NCBI RefSeq assembly: GCF_016405985.1
Contig: NZ_JAEFCF010000005.1
Coordinates: forward strand, 62,001-126,000
Length of the DNA: 64,000 nt
Direction: 5' to 3'
From: Paracoccus sp. IB05
GTDB lineage: Bacteria > Pseudomonadota > Alphaproteobacteria > Rhodobacterales > Rhodobacteraceae
The position numbers were made by a program, and so were the translations under genes. The notes beneath the pieces were generated by a model that was given only the letters and a program-made list of their open reading frames with translations, searched no databases and had not been told where the DNA came from. The stretch's first letter is position 1; the number at the start of each line of letters is the position of its first letter. Below, piece after piece: positions 8,114 to 15,375 of the stretch.

Positions 8114-9342
8114 CAACCACCCTCGCGATTAACGGCGAAAGGCTCTGGCAGGGGCTGATGGCGCTGGCGGAGATTGGCGGCTTTGGCGAGGGCGGCGTCA
8201 ACCGTCAGGCCCTGACAGACCAGGAGCACGAGGCCTGGGCCTGGTTTCTGGCTGAGGCGCGGGCGCTCGGGCTGGAACCTGCGACAGATGCAGCGGCGAA
8301 CCTGTTCCTGACCTTGCCGGGGCGCGACCGCAGCCTCGCCCCGGTGCTGATCGGGTCGCATATGGACAGCCAGCCAACCGGCGGGCGGTTCGACGGGATT
8401 TACGGTGTTCTCGCCGGATTTGAGGTGATCCATTCGCTGGTGGATGCCGGGCACCGGCCTTTGCGCGATGTGACCCTGGTGGCCTGGATGAATGAAGAGG
8501 GTGGCCGGTTCGCCCCCGGCATGATGGGGTCAGAGTTTTTCACCGGGATGCGCGACATCGGCGCGATCCGGACAGCGCAGGACAGCGACGCCGTGACCTG
8601 CGGGGCCGAGATCGACCGGCTCCACCGGGCATTCCCCGATCTGCCGCTGCGCGCGCCCTTCACCCCGCATTGCTATATCGAGCCGCATATCGAACAGGGG
8701 CCCGAGCTGGAACGCGGCCGGCAGGTGATCGGCGCGGTCGCCGGCATCCAGGGCAAGGTGACGATGGAGGTCTGCCTCACCGGCGCGCGCGGCCATGCCG
8801 GGACCGAGCCGATGGCGGGGCGCCGCGATGCAGTCATGGCCTTCGCCCGCGCCGCACTCGCGCAGCAGGCGATCGCGCGGGGCGCCGGGCCGGAAATCCG
8901 CTTTACCATAGGCCGGGTCGAGGTCAGCCCCAATGCCCCCTCGGTCATCGCGGGTGAGTTGCGGTACCGCATCGATTTGCGCCACCCCTCCAATGACACC
9001 CTCGACCGGGTCGCAGCGCAGATGCGTGCGGCGGTGGTGAGCGAGGCCGCGCCCTGTATCGCTTCGGTCGAAGTGCTGGTCCATGCGCCCTCGAACCTCT
9101 TTGATCCCGGGCTGCGCGGGGCAATCCGGGCCTCGGCTGCCCGCCACGGTTACGCCTCACGCGACATTGCCTCGGCGGCGGGGCATGATGCCAGGCATCT
9201 GGCTGGCCTGTGCCCCTCGGCGATGATTTTCATTCCCTGCCATGGCGGGATCAGTCACGATCCGGCGGAAAGCATCGAACCTGCTCATGCCAGCGCCGGG
9301 GCGCAGGTTCTGGCGGATCTCGTGATCGCTGAGGCAGGCTGA
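8110..9342 (+). CDS. M20-family Zn-dependent amidohydrolase (N-carbamoyl-amino acid hydrolase / allantoate amidohydrolase type)
   Basis: A 410-residue dinuclear-zinc hydrolase, coupled to the previous gene by ATGA. Metal-binding motifs appear in order: G-S-H-M-D-S-Q, F-D-G-I-Y-G-V, N-E-E-G-G-R-F, later P-H-I-E-Q-G-P, and the C-terminal S-A-A-G-H-D-A. The bacterial exopeptidase dimerisation domain lies between. This subgroup includes beta-ureidopropionase, L-carbamoylase and allantoate amidohydrolase, which remove a carbamoyl or ureido group. That is the expected last ring-derived step when a pyrimidine or hydantoin ring has been opened. Exact substrate unknown. Confidence 0.87.
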   Translation: MTTTLAINGERLWQGLMALAEIGGFGEGGVNRQALTDQEHEAWAWFLAEARALGLEPATDAAANLFLTLPGRDRSLAPVLIGSHMDSQPTGGRFDGIYGVLAGFEVIHSLVDAGHRPLRDVTLVAWMNEEGGRFAPGMMGSEFFTGMRDIGAIRTAQDSDAVTCGAEIDRLHRAFPDLPLRAPFTPHCYIEPHIEQGPELERGRQVIGAVAGIQGKVTMEVCLTGARGHAGTEPMAGRRDAVMAFARAALAQQAIARGAGPEIRFTIGRVEVSPNAPSVIAGELRYRIDLRHPSNDTLDRVAAQMRAAVVSEAAPCIASVEVLVHAPSNLFDPGLRGAIRASAARHGYASRDIASAAGHDARHLAGLCPSAMIFIPCHGGISHDPAESIEPAHASAGAQVLADLVIAEAG

Positions 9343-9351
9343 GGGGGCGGC

Positions 9352-10251
9352 ATGGCAAAACGCATCGCCCTTTTGTCGAATTGCCTCGCGAACCAGAATG
9401 CCAAGGTTGCGGAATATGAGGTGGTTCCGGGTGCGCTGACGCCGGTTCTGGCGCTTCTGCGCGATGCAGGCTTCACCATCCGGCAGATGCCCTGTCCCGA
9501 GATGACCTATATGGGCTGTGGCCGCTGGTGGCAGGTCAGGGCGCAATATGACACGCCCGGCTATCGCAATCACTGCACCGCGCTCGCGACCGGCATTGCC
9601 GATCTGCTGGCGGGTGAGGGGGCCATTTCGGATCTCGTGTTTCTCGGCGTGGATGGCTCGCCTTCCAGCGGAGTCTCGGTCACCGACAGCGGCAGCGATT
9701 GGGGCGGTCGCCCCGGCCCGCGCCCGGTGGAGCTTGCACGCGGCCCGGGGGTCTGGAGCGAGATCCTCGCGCAATGTCTGGCCGAACGGGGCTTTGCTGG
9801 CCTCAGGATGATCGGGATCGGCACGGAACTGCCCGGATATGACCCGCAGACGGAGCTTGGGCGGCTTGCGACTTTTCTGGCCTCGGGCCAGTCGCTGGCA
9901 GAGGTGCCGCTGCCCGCAGGTGACAATGTGCTGCCGGAGGCCGGGGGAGAGGCCGCGCAAGCGGTGCAGCGCAGCCGTCGCCTGCTGGTGGTCGGTGACA
10001 GGGCGATGAACGCGCCCGATGCGGCGCTGCTGGCGTTTGAGGCCGGGGGATGGGGCGAATTGCAATTGCCGGCGGCCGATCTGCCTGGCGCGGCCCGGAT
10101 CCTGTCCTGGATCGCGGATGAGATCGAGGATTATCTGCGCAACGCCCATCAGGTCGCCGCCCACAGCGCCCTTATCGGAGACCCTGCGCTGGCCATGCTG
10201 AACCGAGAACTGGTTTCACGCGGTCTGCAGCCGCTTACTCCGATGGCCTGA
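9352..10251 (+). CDS. DUF523/TudS-related putative desulfidase
   Basis: A 299-residue protein whose N-terminal half matches the DUF523/TudS fold. It shows S-N-C-L-A-N (Cys11), M-P-C-P-E (Cys48) and G-V-D-G-S-P-S-S-G (101-107). Thiouracil desulfidase TudS uses a [4Fe-4S] cluster held by three cysteines at these places to take sulfur from thiouracil bases. Here the third is Ser106 rather than Cys; Cys56 or Cys75 could compensate, or chemistry differs. It begins ten bases after the amidohydrolase with GAGGGGG upstream and closes the operon. It overlaps the converging Hint gene by 17 bases. It suggests the imported nucleoside is thiolated, but the Ser substitution keeps that open. Confidence 0.7.
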   Translation: MAKRIALLSNCLANQNAKVAEYEVVPGALTPVLALLRDAGFTIRQMPCPEMTYMGCGRWWQVRAQYDTPGYRNHCTALATGIADLLAGEGAISDLVFLGVDGSPSSGVSVTDSGSDWGGRPGPRPVELARGPGVWSEILAQCLAERGFAGLRMIGIGTELPGYDPQTELGRLATFLASGQSLAEVPLPAGDNVLPEAGGEAAQAVQRSRRLLVVGDRAMNAPDAALLAFEAGGWGELQLPAADLPGAARILSWIADEIEDYLRNAHQVAAHSALIGDPALAMLNRELVSRGLQPLTPMA

Positions 10252-11545
10252 GCGGTGACTGTTCACGCAACTTCGCTGCGATGGGAAAGATGTTGTGCGA
10301 CCTGGTCGCGCCGGGACCCGGCGCAATCAGACCTGCCTCATATCGCGTCAGCGAGAGCCTGGCTGGCTGGAGCCCCGGGTCGGGTGCGCCCTGTGCAAGC
10401 TCGGGGAACAGCGAGACGATCTCATCGCGCTGTGCTTTGCCGATATGCGCCAGAATATAAGCGCCGGGACAGAAGCTTTCGGACCAGGAGCCATTTGCCA
10501 GAACCAGCTCATGCTGACCGAACAGGATGTGAACATAGGTCACATCACTTTGCGGGGTCGCAAGAATGGTTTCGCCATTGACCAGGAATTTTGCCGCAAC
10601 AAGGACTTCGGTCTGGCTGAAATGCAACTGGTTCCGCGGTTGATAGATCAGCATCTGGTGATTGGGGCTGACCAGAAGATCCCTGTCCGGCAGACCGTGT
10701 CCCAGAGCACCATTCCTGATCATAACCGGCTGTAAAGACGGATTGGCCGACAAGTCGATTGCATCGAGATGCCGATGCCCGACCCAAATCAATGATTGCA
10801 CGCCATGGTCACGGGTTATAATCCGGTCGCCTGCTTTCAGAAGCTCGACGGGAATCCGGCCATTCGGGGTTGAAATAAGCGTTCCAGCCGTAAAACATGG
10901 AACAACGGGGCAATTGTCCACCGTATCTGAGACCTGAACATAGCTGAATGTGCCATGAAAATACTGGTCAATGTTCTGCAGCCCACCCGGCGACACATGT
11001 TGTTGCCCGGCGCCAAAGAACCATTGCTGGTTGACGGATCCCATATCCAACCCTAAACCTCCGGGAACCGGCGCTGAAAATGTAGCGCCGGTGGTCAGAT
11101 TGACGAAGTTCGCCTGCCCGCCGGCACCGCCCTGATCCCAGGAATAGGTGACACGGATCTCATCGCCCACCCCGACAAAACCGGCCGGGCTTTCCAGAAC
11201 GAAAGTGTCGGTTTCATTTCTGTGCGTGGTGCGGATCGTCCCATCCGGCATGAGCTCTGTCCGGAAAGATCCCGCCGTATTATCAATGCTGTCTCGCGAG
11301 ACAAGGGTCTGAATTCCGTTCTGCGAAGCAGAAGAGAACTGAAACTCGAGCGTCCCGCGTCCCAGCTGAAAGCTTTCATCCGTATAAATTTTGCCAAACC
11401 CCGATTTGCCATCGAGGATCAGACGTCCGTTTTCTGAATAGGATGATCCCATAAACCATCCAAGCTGATTGCCATTATCAGGCGCGCTGTCCTGAATGTA
11501 AGGGCCGCCCGTTTCGTTAAAGTCATATCGTGCAATGATTGTCAT
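10235..11545 (-). CDS. LamG-like plus Hint_2 (hedgehog/intein) domain protein
   Basis: A 436-residue protein. Residues 1-205 look like a concanavalin/LamG-type beta sandwich. From Cys217 a Hint_2 domain follows: C-F-T-A-G-T-L-I, then V-E-L-L-K-A-G-D, D-H-G-V-Q-S-L-I-W, and V-S-P-N-H-Q-M-L. Hint_2 proteins are common in Rhodobacterales and are thought to self-process at the first cysteine, often as secreted proteins. No N-terminal signal peptide is visible, so export, if any, would need a type I-like or other route. It converges on the operon at its left with a 17-base overlap. Confidence 0.75.
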   Translation of the reverse strand: MTIIARYDFNETGGPYIQDSAPDNGNQLGWFMGSSYSENGRLILDGKSGFGKIYTDESFQLGRGTLEFQFSSASQNGIQTLVSRDSIDNTAGSFRTELMPDGTIRTTHRNETDTFVLESPAGFVGVGDEIRVTYSWDQGGAGGQANFVNLTTGATFSAPVPGGLGLDMGSVNQQWFFGAGQQHVSPGGLQNIDQYFHGTFSYVQVSDTVDNCPVVPCFTAGTLISTPNGRIPVELLKAGDRIITRDHGVQSLIWVGHRHLDAIDLSANPSLQPVMIRNGALGHGLPDRDLLVSPNHQMLIYQPRNQLHFSQTEVLVAAKFLVNGETILATPQSDVTYVHILFGQHELVLANGSWSESFCPGAYILAHIGKAQRDEIVSLFPELAQGAPDPGLQPARLSLTRYEAGLIAPGPGATRSHNIFPIAAKLREQSPLRPSE

Positions 11546-11687
11546 GGATCTCTCTGCCCGTTGTAGGGTGATCTGTCGAAAAAATACATCACGGTGCTGA
11601 AATTGAGAAAAATCCGGGTGTCGCTCTGATCAGTCTGCCCGGGCCACATCATATTTTACACGTGAAGAGAAAGTTCCGGCGGGGGTG

Positions 11688-11981
11688 TCAATATCCGTGT
11701 TTTTTAAAAAGAATATTCAGACGGCCCGTCAGGCCCTCTGTATCCCCGACCAGGCTTACATCATCACATAATTCATAGGCGATATGGGTGGCCACATCCC
11801 GGGGCATATTCGGTTTCACCCGCTGTAGAAAACTGACAAATTCTTCGTTTGCATTGTTGATCAGCTTCCAGTGTGCGACAGGACCGCGTTCGCAGGGATT
11901 GTTGAAGATATGCGCGTTTTGAGAAAATGCGGGCGCGGCTGCGATTGCTGCGGCGATGGCATATGGGATGATCCTGGGCAA
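11688..11981 (-). CDS. Small secreted protein of unknown function
   Basis: A 97-residue protein with a clear signal peptide (alanine-rich hydrophobic core over residues 5-18, likely cleavage after A-F-S). The mature part has about 77 residues with two cysteines (30 and 72 of the precursor), enough for one disulfide in the periplasm or outside. The only usable start is a TTG at 11981 with a GGAA seven bases upstream. I do not recognise the family. It lies upstream of, and in the same direction as, the Hint protein, 142 bases away. Confidence 0.6.
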   Translation of the reverse strand: MPRIIPYAIAAAIAAAPAFSQNAHIFNNPCERGPVAHWKLINNANEEFVSFLQRVKPNMPRDVATHIAYELCDDVSLVGDTEGLTGRLNILFKKHGY

Positions 11982-12284
11982 TTATATTTCCACTTCTGCA
12001 GATTGAACTCACGGTAGCTTGCGGGGTCATGGCCGATGCCGCAGATCACGAAGCAAGGGACGTCGCGCGCTGGCGCAGGTTTCAAAACTCATCCGCGTCT
12101 CCTGCCTTCACTCGCAACCGCACCCGAGTCGGGGTAGACTAGCTGAAGAGGCTGACATGAACCTGATCGCGGGGTTTTCTCACCGACGCAGGGGCCTGGT
12201 CAGGCTCTGATCAGCAAGGAGGGGTAGTTAAGGCCGCAGGTCGCAGCCTGCCGGAGGCGTCATCGGGAGCAGGAAGGATGAGCA
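11982..12284. other. Intergenic region upstream of the two-component system
   Basis: No convincing gene. It must hold the divergent promoters of the small secreted protein (left) and the response regulator (right). A purine-rich AGGAAGG at 12271-12277 serves the regulator's GTG start. An ATG at 12278 opens only an eight-codon frame that overlaps the regulator start. I see no clear operator palindrome. Confidence 0.5.
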
Positions 12285-12983
12285 GTGCGGATTTTGCTTG
12301 TTGAGGACCATGAGGACCTCGCGCTGATCATCGGGGATCATCTCTTGCGGGCGGGATTTGTCCTGGACCATGCGGGATCGGCCGCCGCCGCCGCCGCGTG
12401 CCTTGATGTGGTTGACTACGGGGGTGTCGTGCTTGATCTCGGGCTGCCCGACCTTGATGGGCTGTCGGTCCTCGCGCGGTTGCGCCGGGAGGAGCGCGGC
12501 CGCCAGGTGCCGGTGATCCTCCTGACCGCGCGCGGCGGGCTGGAGGACCGGGTGAAGGGGCTGAACGCCGGCGCCGATGACTATCTGGTGAAGCCCTTTG
12601 ATCTGTCAGAGCTGGAGGCCCGGCTGCGCGCTGTCCTGCGCCGGCCGGGTTTGCGGGAAAGCCACGTCCTGCGTTTTGGCGATCTCACAATCGAGCCGGC
12701 CGCCCTCTCGGTGCGTGTGGCGGGCGCGGTTCTGGACCTGGCCCGGAAGGAATATGCCCTCATGGAGGAAATGCTCCGGGTGGCGCCGGCGATTGTCATT
12801 AAGGATAATATCGAGGACCGGCTTTATTCCTTTGAAGAGCCGGTAACGCCCAATGCGATCGAAGCCATCGTGTCGCGCCTGCGCCGCAAGCTGGCCGCCG
12901 CCGGGGCGCGGGTGCGGATCGACACGCTGCGGGGTCTTGGCTACCGCCTGTCGGACAGGGGCACGGATGCGCTGGATAAATAG
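12285..12983 (+). CDS. OmpR/PhoB-family response regulator
   Basis: A 232-residue two-domain regulator. The receiver has the acidic pocket E-D-H-E-D near residue 7, the phospho-acceptor Asp in V-V-L-D-L-G-L near 51 and the switch lysine in Y-L-V-K-P-F near 102. A winged-helix DNA-binding domain occupies about 130-225, ending R-G-L-G-Y-R-L. The start is GTG at 12285, seven bases after AGGAAGG. The sensor gene overlaps its last 17 bases, so the two are one operon and presumably a cognate pair. No target operon is obvious in the window. Confidence 0.9.
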   Translation: MRILLVEDHEDLALIIGDHLLRAGFVLDHAGSAAAAAACLDVVDYGGVVLDLGLPDLDGLSVLARLRREERGRQVPVILLTARGGLEDRVKGLNAGADDYLVKPFDLSELEARLRAVLRRPGLRESHVLRFGDLTIEPAALSVRVAGAVLDLARKEYALMEEMLRVAPAIVIKDNIEDRLYSFEEPVTPNAIEAIVSRLRRKLAAAGARVRIDTLRGLGYRLSDRGTDALDK

Positions 12984-14292
12984 CCTGCGGGGGCGCCTTG
13001 TCCTGGTCATGGCGGTGGTCTTCTCGCTGGGTGCCGTGAATGTCGGGATCTATCTGTTCGATCTTGATCATGATGTTCGTGATCATGTGTTTAAGGAACA
13101 GATCGACATTCTGGTGGCGGGGCTGCCCCACAGCCCGGGCGCGGAGGATATTGACCGGCTGCCGCTGAAATTCTCGGAATCCTACTGGCGGTATTCGCTT
13201 TACGCGAAGGATGGGACGCTGTTGGCCAGCAGGCCGCCAGAGGCGGAAGCGCTGGCGTTTCTGACGCCCGAGGATCTGCCGGCGGATCTGCCTTCGACGA
13301 TGGCGGCGCGCCGGGTCGGAGAGGGCAGGGTGCTGGTGTTTGGTCGCAATGACTGGGACGAATGTGAAGAACTGTGCCAGATTTTCCGGGAGCGAATGAC
13401 AGGATCTGTCACGGTCATCTGCATTCTGGCCTGCGTCTCGCTGCTGTCGATCTATCTGCTTTTAAGCTGGGCGCTGGCCTCGGTCCGCCGGGCGGCGGTG
13501 CTTGCCGGAACCATCGGCAAGGATACGCCCGGGCGTCGCATCCCGCTTGATGCCCTGCCCGAAGAGATCCTGCCGCTGGTGGTTTCGGCGAATACCGCGC
13601 TTGACCGGCTGGCCGAAGCCTATGCGCTGGAAAGGCGCTTCACCGCAGATGCCGCGCATGAATTGCGCACGCCGCTGACGGTGCTTGACCTCAGGCTCCA
13701 GAAGGCGGCGACGGGAACTATGCCGGACTGGCCGGCCATACGTCGCGACATGGATCAGATGCGCTATCTGCTGGATCAGCTGCTTGAGCTGGCGCAACTG
13801 GATCATGGCGCGGCGCCTCAGGCGGATCCTGTCCCTTTGGCCCTCGCCCGCGTCATACGCCAGGCTGTGGCCGATGTCCTCCCCGCCTATGAAGAGGCCG
13901 GGCGTCCCCTTGAGATCGAGGTGGGTGAGGGTATCTTCCTGGAACACGGAGCCGGGCAATTGCGCCAGGCGATCAGAAGCCTGCTGGTCAATGCCCTGAA
14001 ACACGGGCAGGGCCGGGTGCTTGTCACACTGACCACACCGCAAAAACATCTCGCCGAGATCCGGGTCGCCGATGAAGGGGCCGCCGCCTCGCCGCGCGAC
14101 GCGGAACTGATGTTCGAGCGCTTCCGCAAAGGCCGGCAAAACCAGAGCGGCGTGGGGCTGGGCCTCTCAATCGTCAGGCAGGTCATGGCCAATCTGGGTG
14201 GTACGGCGCGGATCGCCACCGGTGGCTGCTTTTGCGTGATACTGACCGTGCCGCTGACCCAGGGCCGCGATCCCGTCAGTCTGGTTTCGTAA
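12967..14292 (+). CDS. Sensor histidine kinase with periplasmic Cys-x3-Cys
   Basis: A 441-residue membrane kinase. Transmembrane helices fall near 8-30 and 146-170, enclosing a periplasmic sensor of about 115 residues. A HAMP-like linker follows, then HisKA with His231 in A-H-E-L-R-T-P, an N box at Asn342 (V-N-A-L-K-H), a G1-like A-D-E-G (368-371) and G2 G-V-G-L-G-L-S. Just before the second helix the sensor has Cys133 and Cys137 in D-E-C-E-E-L-C, which could form a redox- or metal-sensitive pair. The start ATG lies inside the end of the regulator gene. Signal unknown. Confidence 0.9.
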   Translation: MRWINSLRGRLVLVMAVVFSLGAVNVGIYLFDLDHDVRDHVFKEQIDILVAGLPHSPGAEDIDRLPLKFSESYWRYSLYAKDGTLLASRPPEAEALAFLTPEDLPADLPSTMAARRVGEGRVLVFGRNDWDECEELCQIFRERMTGSVTVICILACVSLLSIYLLLSWALASVRRAAVLAGTIGKDTPGRRIPLDALPEEILPLVVSANTALDRLAEAYALERRFTADAAHELRTPLTVLDLRLQKAATGTMPDWPAIRRDMDQMRYLLDQLLELAQLDHGAAPQADPVPLALARVIRQAVADVLPAYEEAGRPLEIEVGEGIFLEHGAGQLRQAIRSLLVNALKHGQGRVLVTLTTPQKHLAEIRVADEGAAASPRDAELMFERFRKGRQNQSGVGLGLSIVRQVMANLGGTARIATGGCFCVILTVPLTQGRDPVSLVS

Positions 14293-14760
14293 CAGGTGCC
14301 GCCGCTGCGACCTGGACTCACCACCTCGGGATCGCGCCTGAACCTACCGGCGGCACCGCGGGGCGCCGGATCGGTACGGACCGGCGGAGTGACCTGCGGC
14401 CCTCGCCAGCCGCGCGGCAATTCGGCCCTGAGCGGTCGATCTCCCAGGCTGTTGCGTTCCGGGCAGAACTGAGCCGATCAGACACATACCTTCCTCAGAC
14501 ACATGATTTCCATTGAGAACTGAGCCATGTGAACTTTCCTCCAACGCGGTGAACGGTGGAGGCAGCGGGGTGATCCGCATGGGATCATCAGTCATCACCG
14601 GTGGGATAGCATTGCGCGGGAAGCAGCCGTTCCAGGAGTTCAGCCGCCGCGGGCTGTGGTACAAGAGGATCGCGAAGTATCTGAGCGCCGGGACGATCGT
14701 GCCGACGTTCACGATACCAGGGGTGCGAAACAGCTTGCCTCGTTGCGGAAGGCCGGCCCC
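14293..14760. other. Gene-poor stretch between histidine kinase and Lrp regulator
   Basis: About 470 bases with only short frames lacking ribosome sites or recognisable domains. The composition (for example the segment around 14470-14530) and interrupted frames look like a decayed or remnant element rather than a functional gene. I find no terminal inverted repeats or transposase motif that would allow naming it. Confidence 0.35.
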
Positions 14761-15249
14761 TCAGGAGGCGCCCGGTGTCTGACCGAGTGGCAGGGCCTGG
14801 GCCTGTTTCACCTGACCAAGTGCGAAGCTCGATTCGATCGAGGCCACCCCTGTCAGCTTTGTCAGCCGGGTCATCAGGAAGCGCTCGTAATCCGCCAGAT
14901 CGCGGACCACGATGCGCAGAAGGTAGTCACGCTGCCCGGTCATCAGATAGCATTCGACGATCTCGGGCCAGCGGTTCACGGCCTCTGAAAACCGCTCCAG
15001 ATCCTCCTCTCGCTGGCGCTCCAGCTTGACGCTGGCGAAGACGCTGATCGGCAGTCCCGCCTTCACCTGATCGACAATGGCGACATAGGCCCGGATCACC
15101 CCGGCCGCCTCCAGATTGCGGACCCGCCTTGCACAGGGCGAGGGCGACAGCCCGACCGCCTGGCTCAGTTTTTCGACCGTGATATGGGCGTCCTGCTGCA
15201 AGAGCGCCAGGATCTTTCGATCAATTACATCCATTTTAAATTCTGGCAC
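14761..15249 (-). CDS. Lrp/AsnC-family transcriptional regulator (MdeR-like by position)
   Basis: A 162-residue regulator with an N-terminal helix-turn-helix (I-D-R-K-I-L-A-L-L through S-P-C-A-R-R-V) and a C-terminal RAM/ACT-like effector domain. The best start is GTG at 15249 with AGGTGA upstream; a Met five codons later is possible. It is divergent from the E1-like gene at 15376. In Pseudomonas putida an Lrp-type mdeR sits beside mdeA and mdeB, so this is probably the local activator or repressor of the mdeB homologue, sensing an amino acid. Confidence 0.85.
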   Translation of the reverse strand: MPEFKMDVIDRKILALLQQDAHITVEKLSQAVGLSPSPCARRVRNLEAAGVIRAYVAIVDQVKAGLPISVFASVKLERQREEDLERFSEAVNRWPEIVECYLMTGQRDYLLRIVVRDLADYERFLMTRLTKLTGVASIESSFALGQVKQAQALPLGQTPGAS

Positions 15250-15375
15250 ATATCACCTGTAGCCTGCGCTGATTTCGTCAATATCAGCCAAATCAGGGGC
15301 CAAAAATCAACGACTTTAACTGCTTTCACCAGAAGGAAGCCGCTAAGCTGAAAAAAACAGACAGGGAGAATAAGA

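Noticed and set aside
14513-14782. 89-codon rightward frame in the gene-poor stretch
   Set aside because: No ribosome site, no domain, and it runs into the end of the Lrp gene on the other strand.
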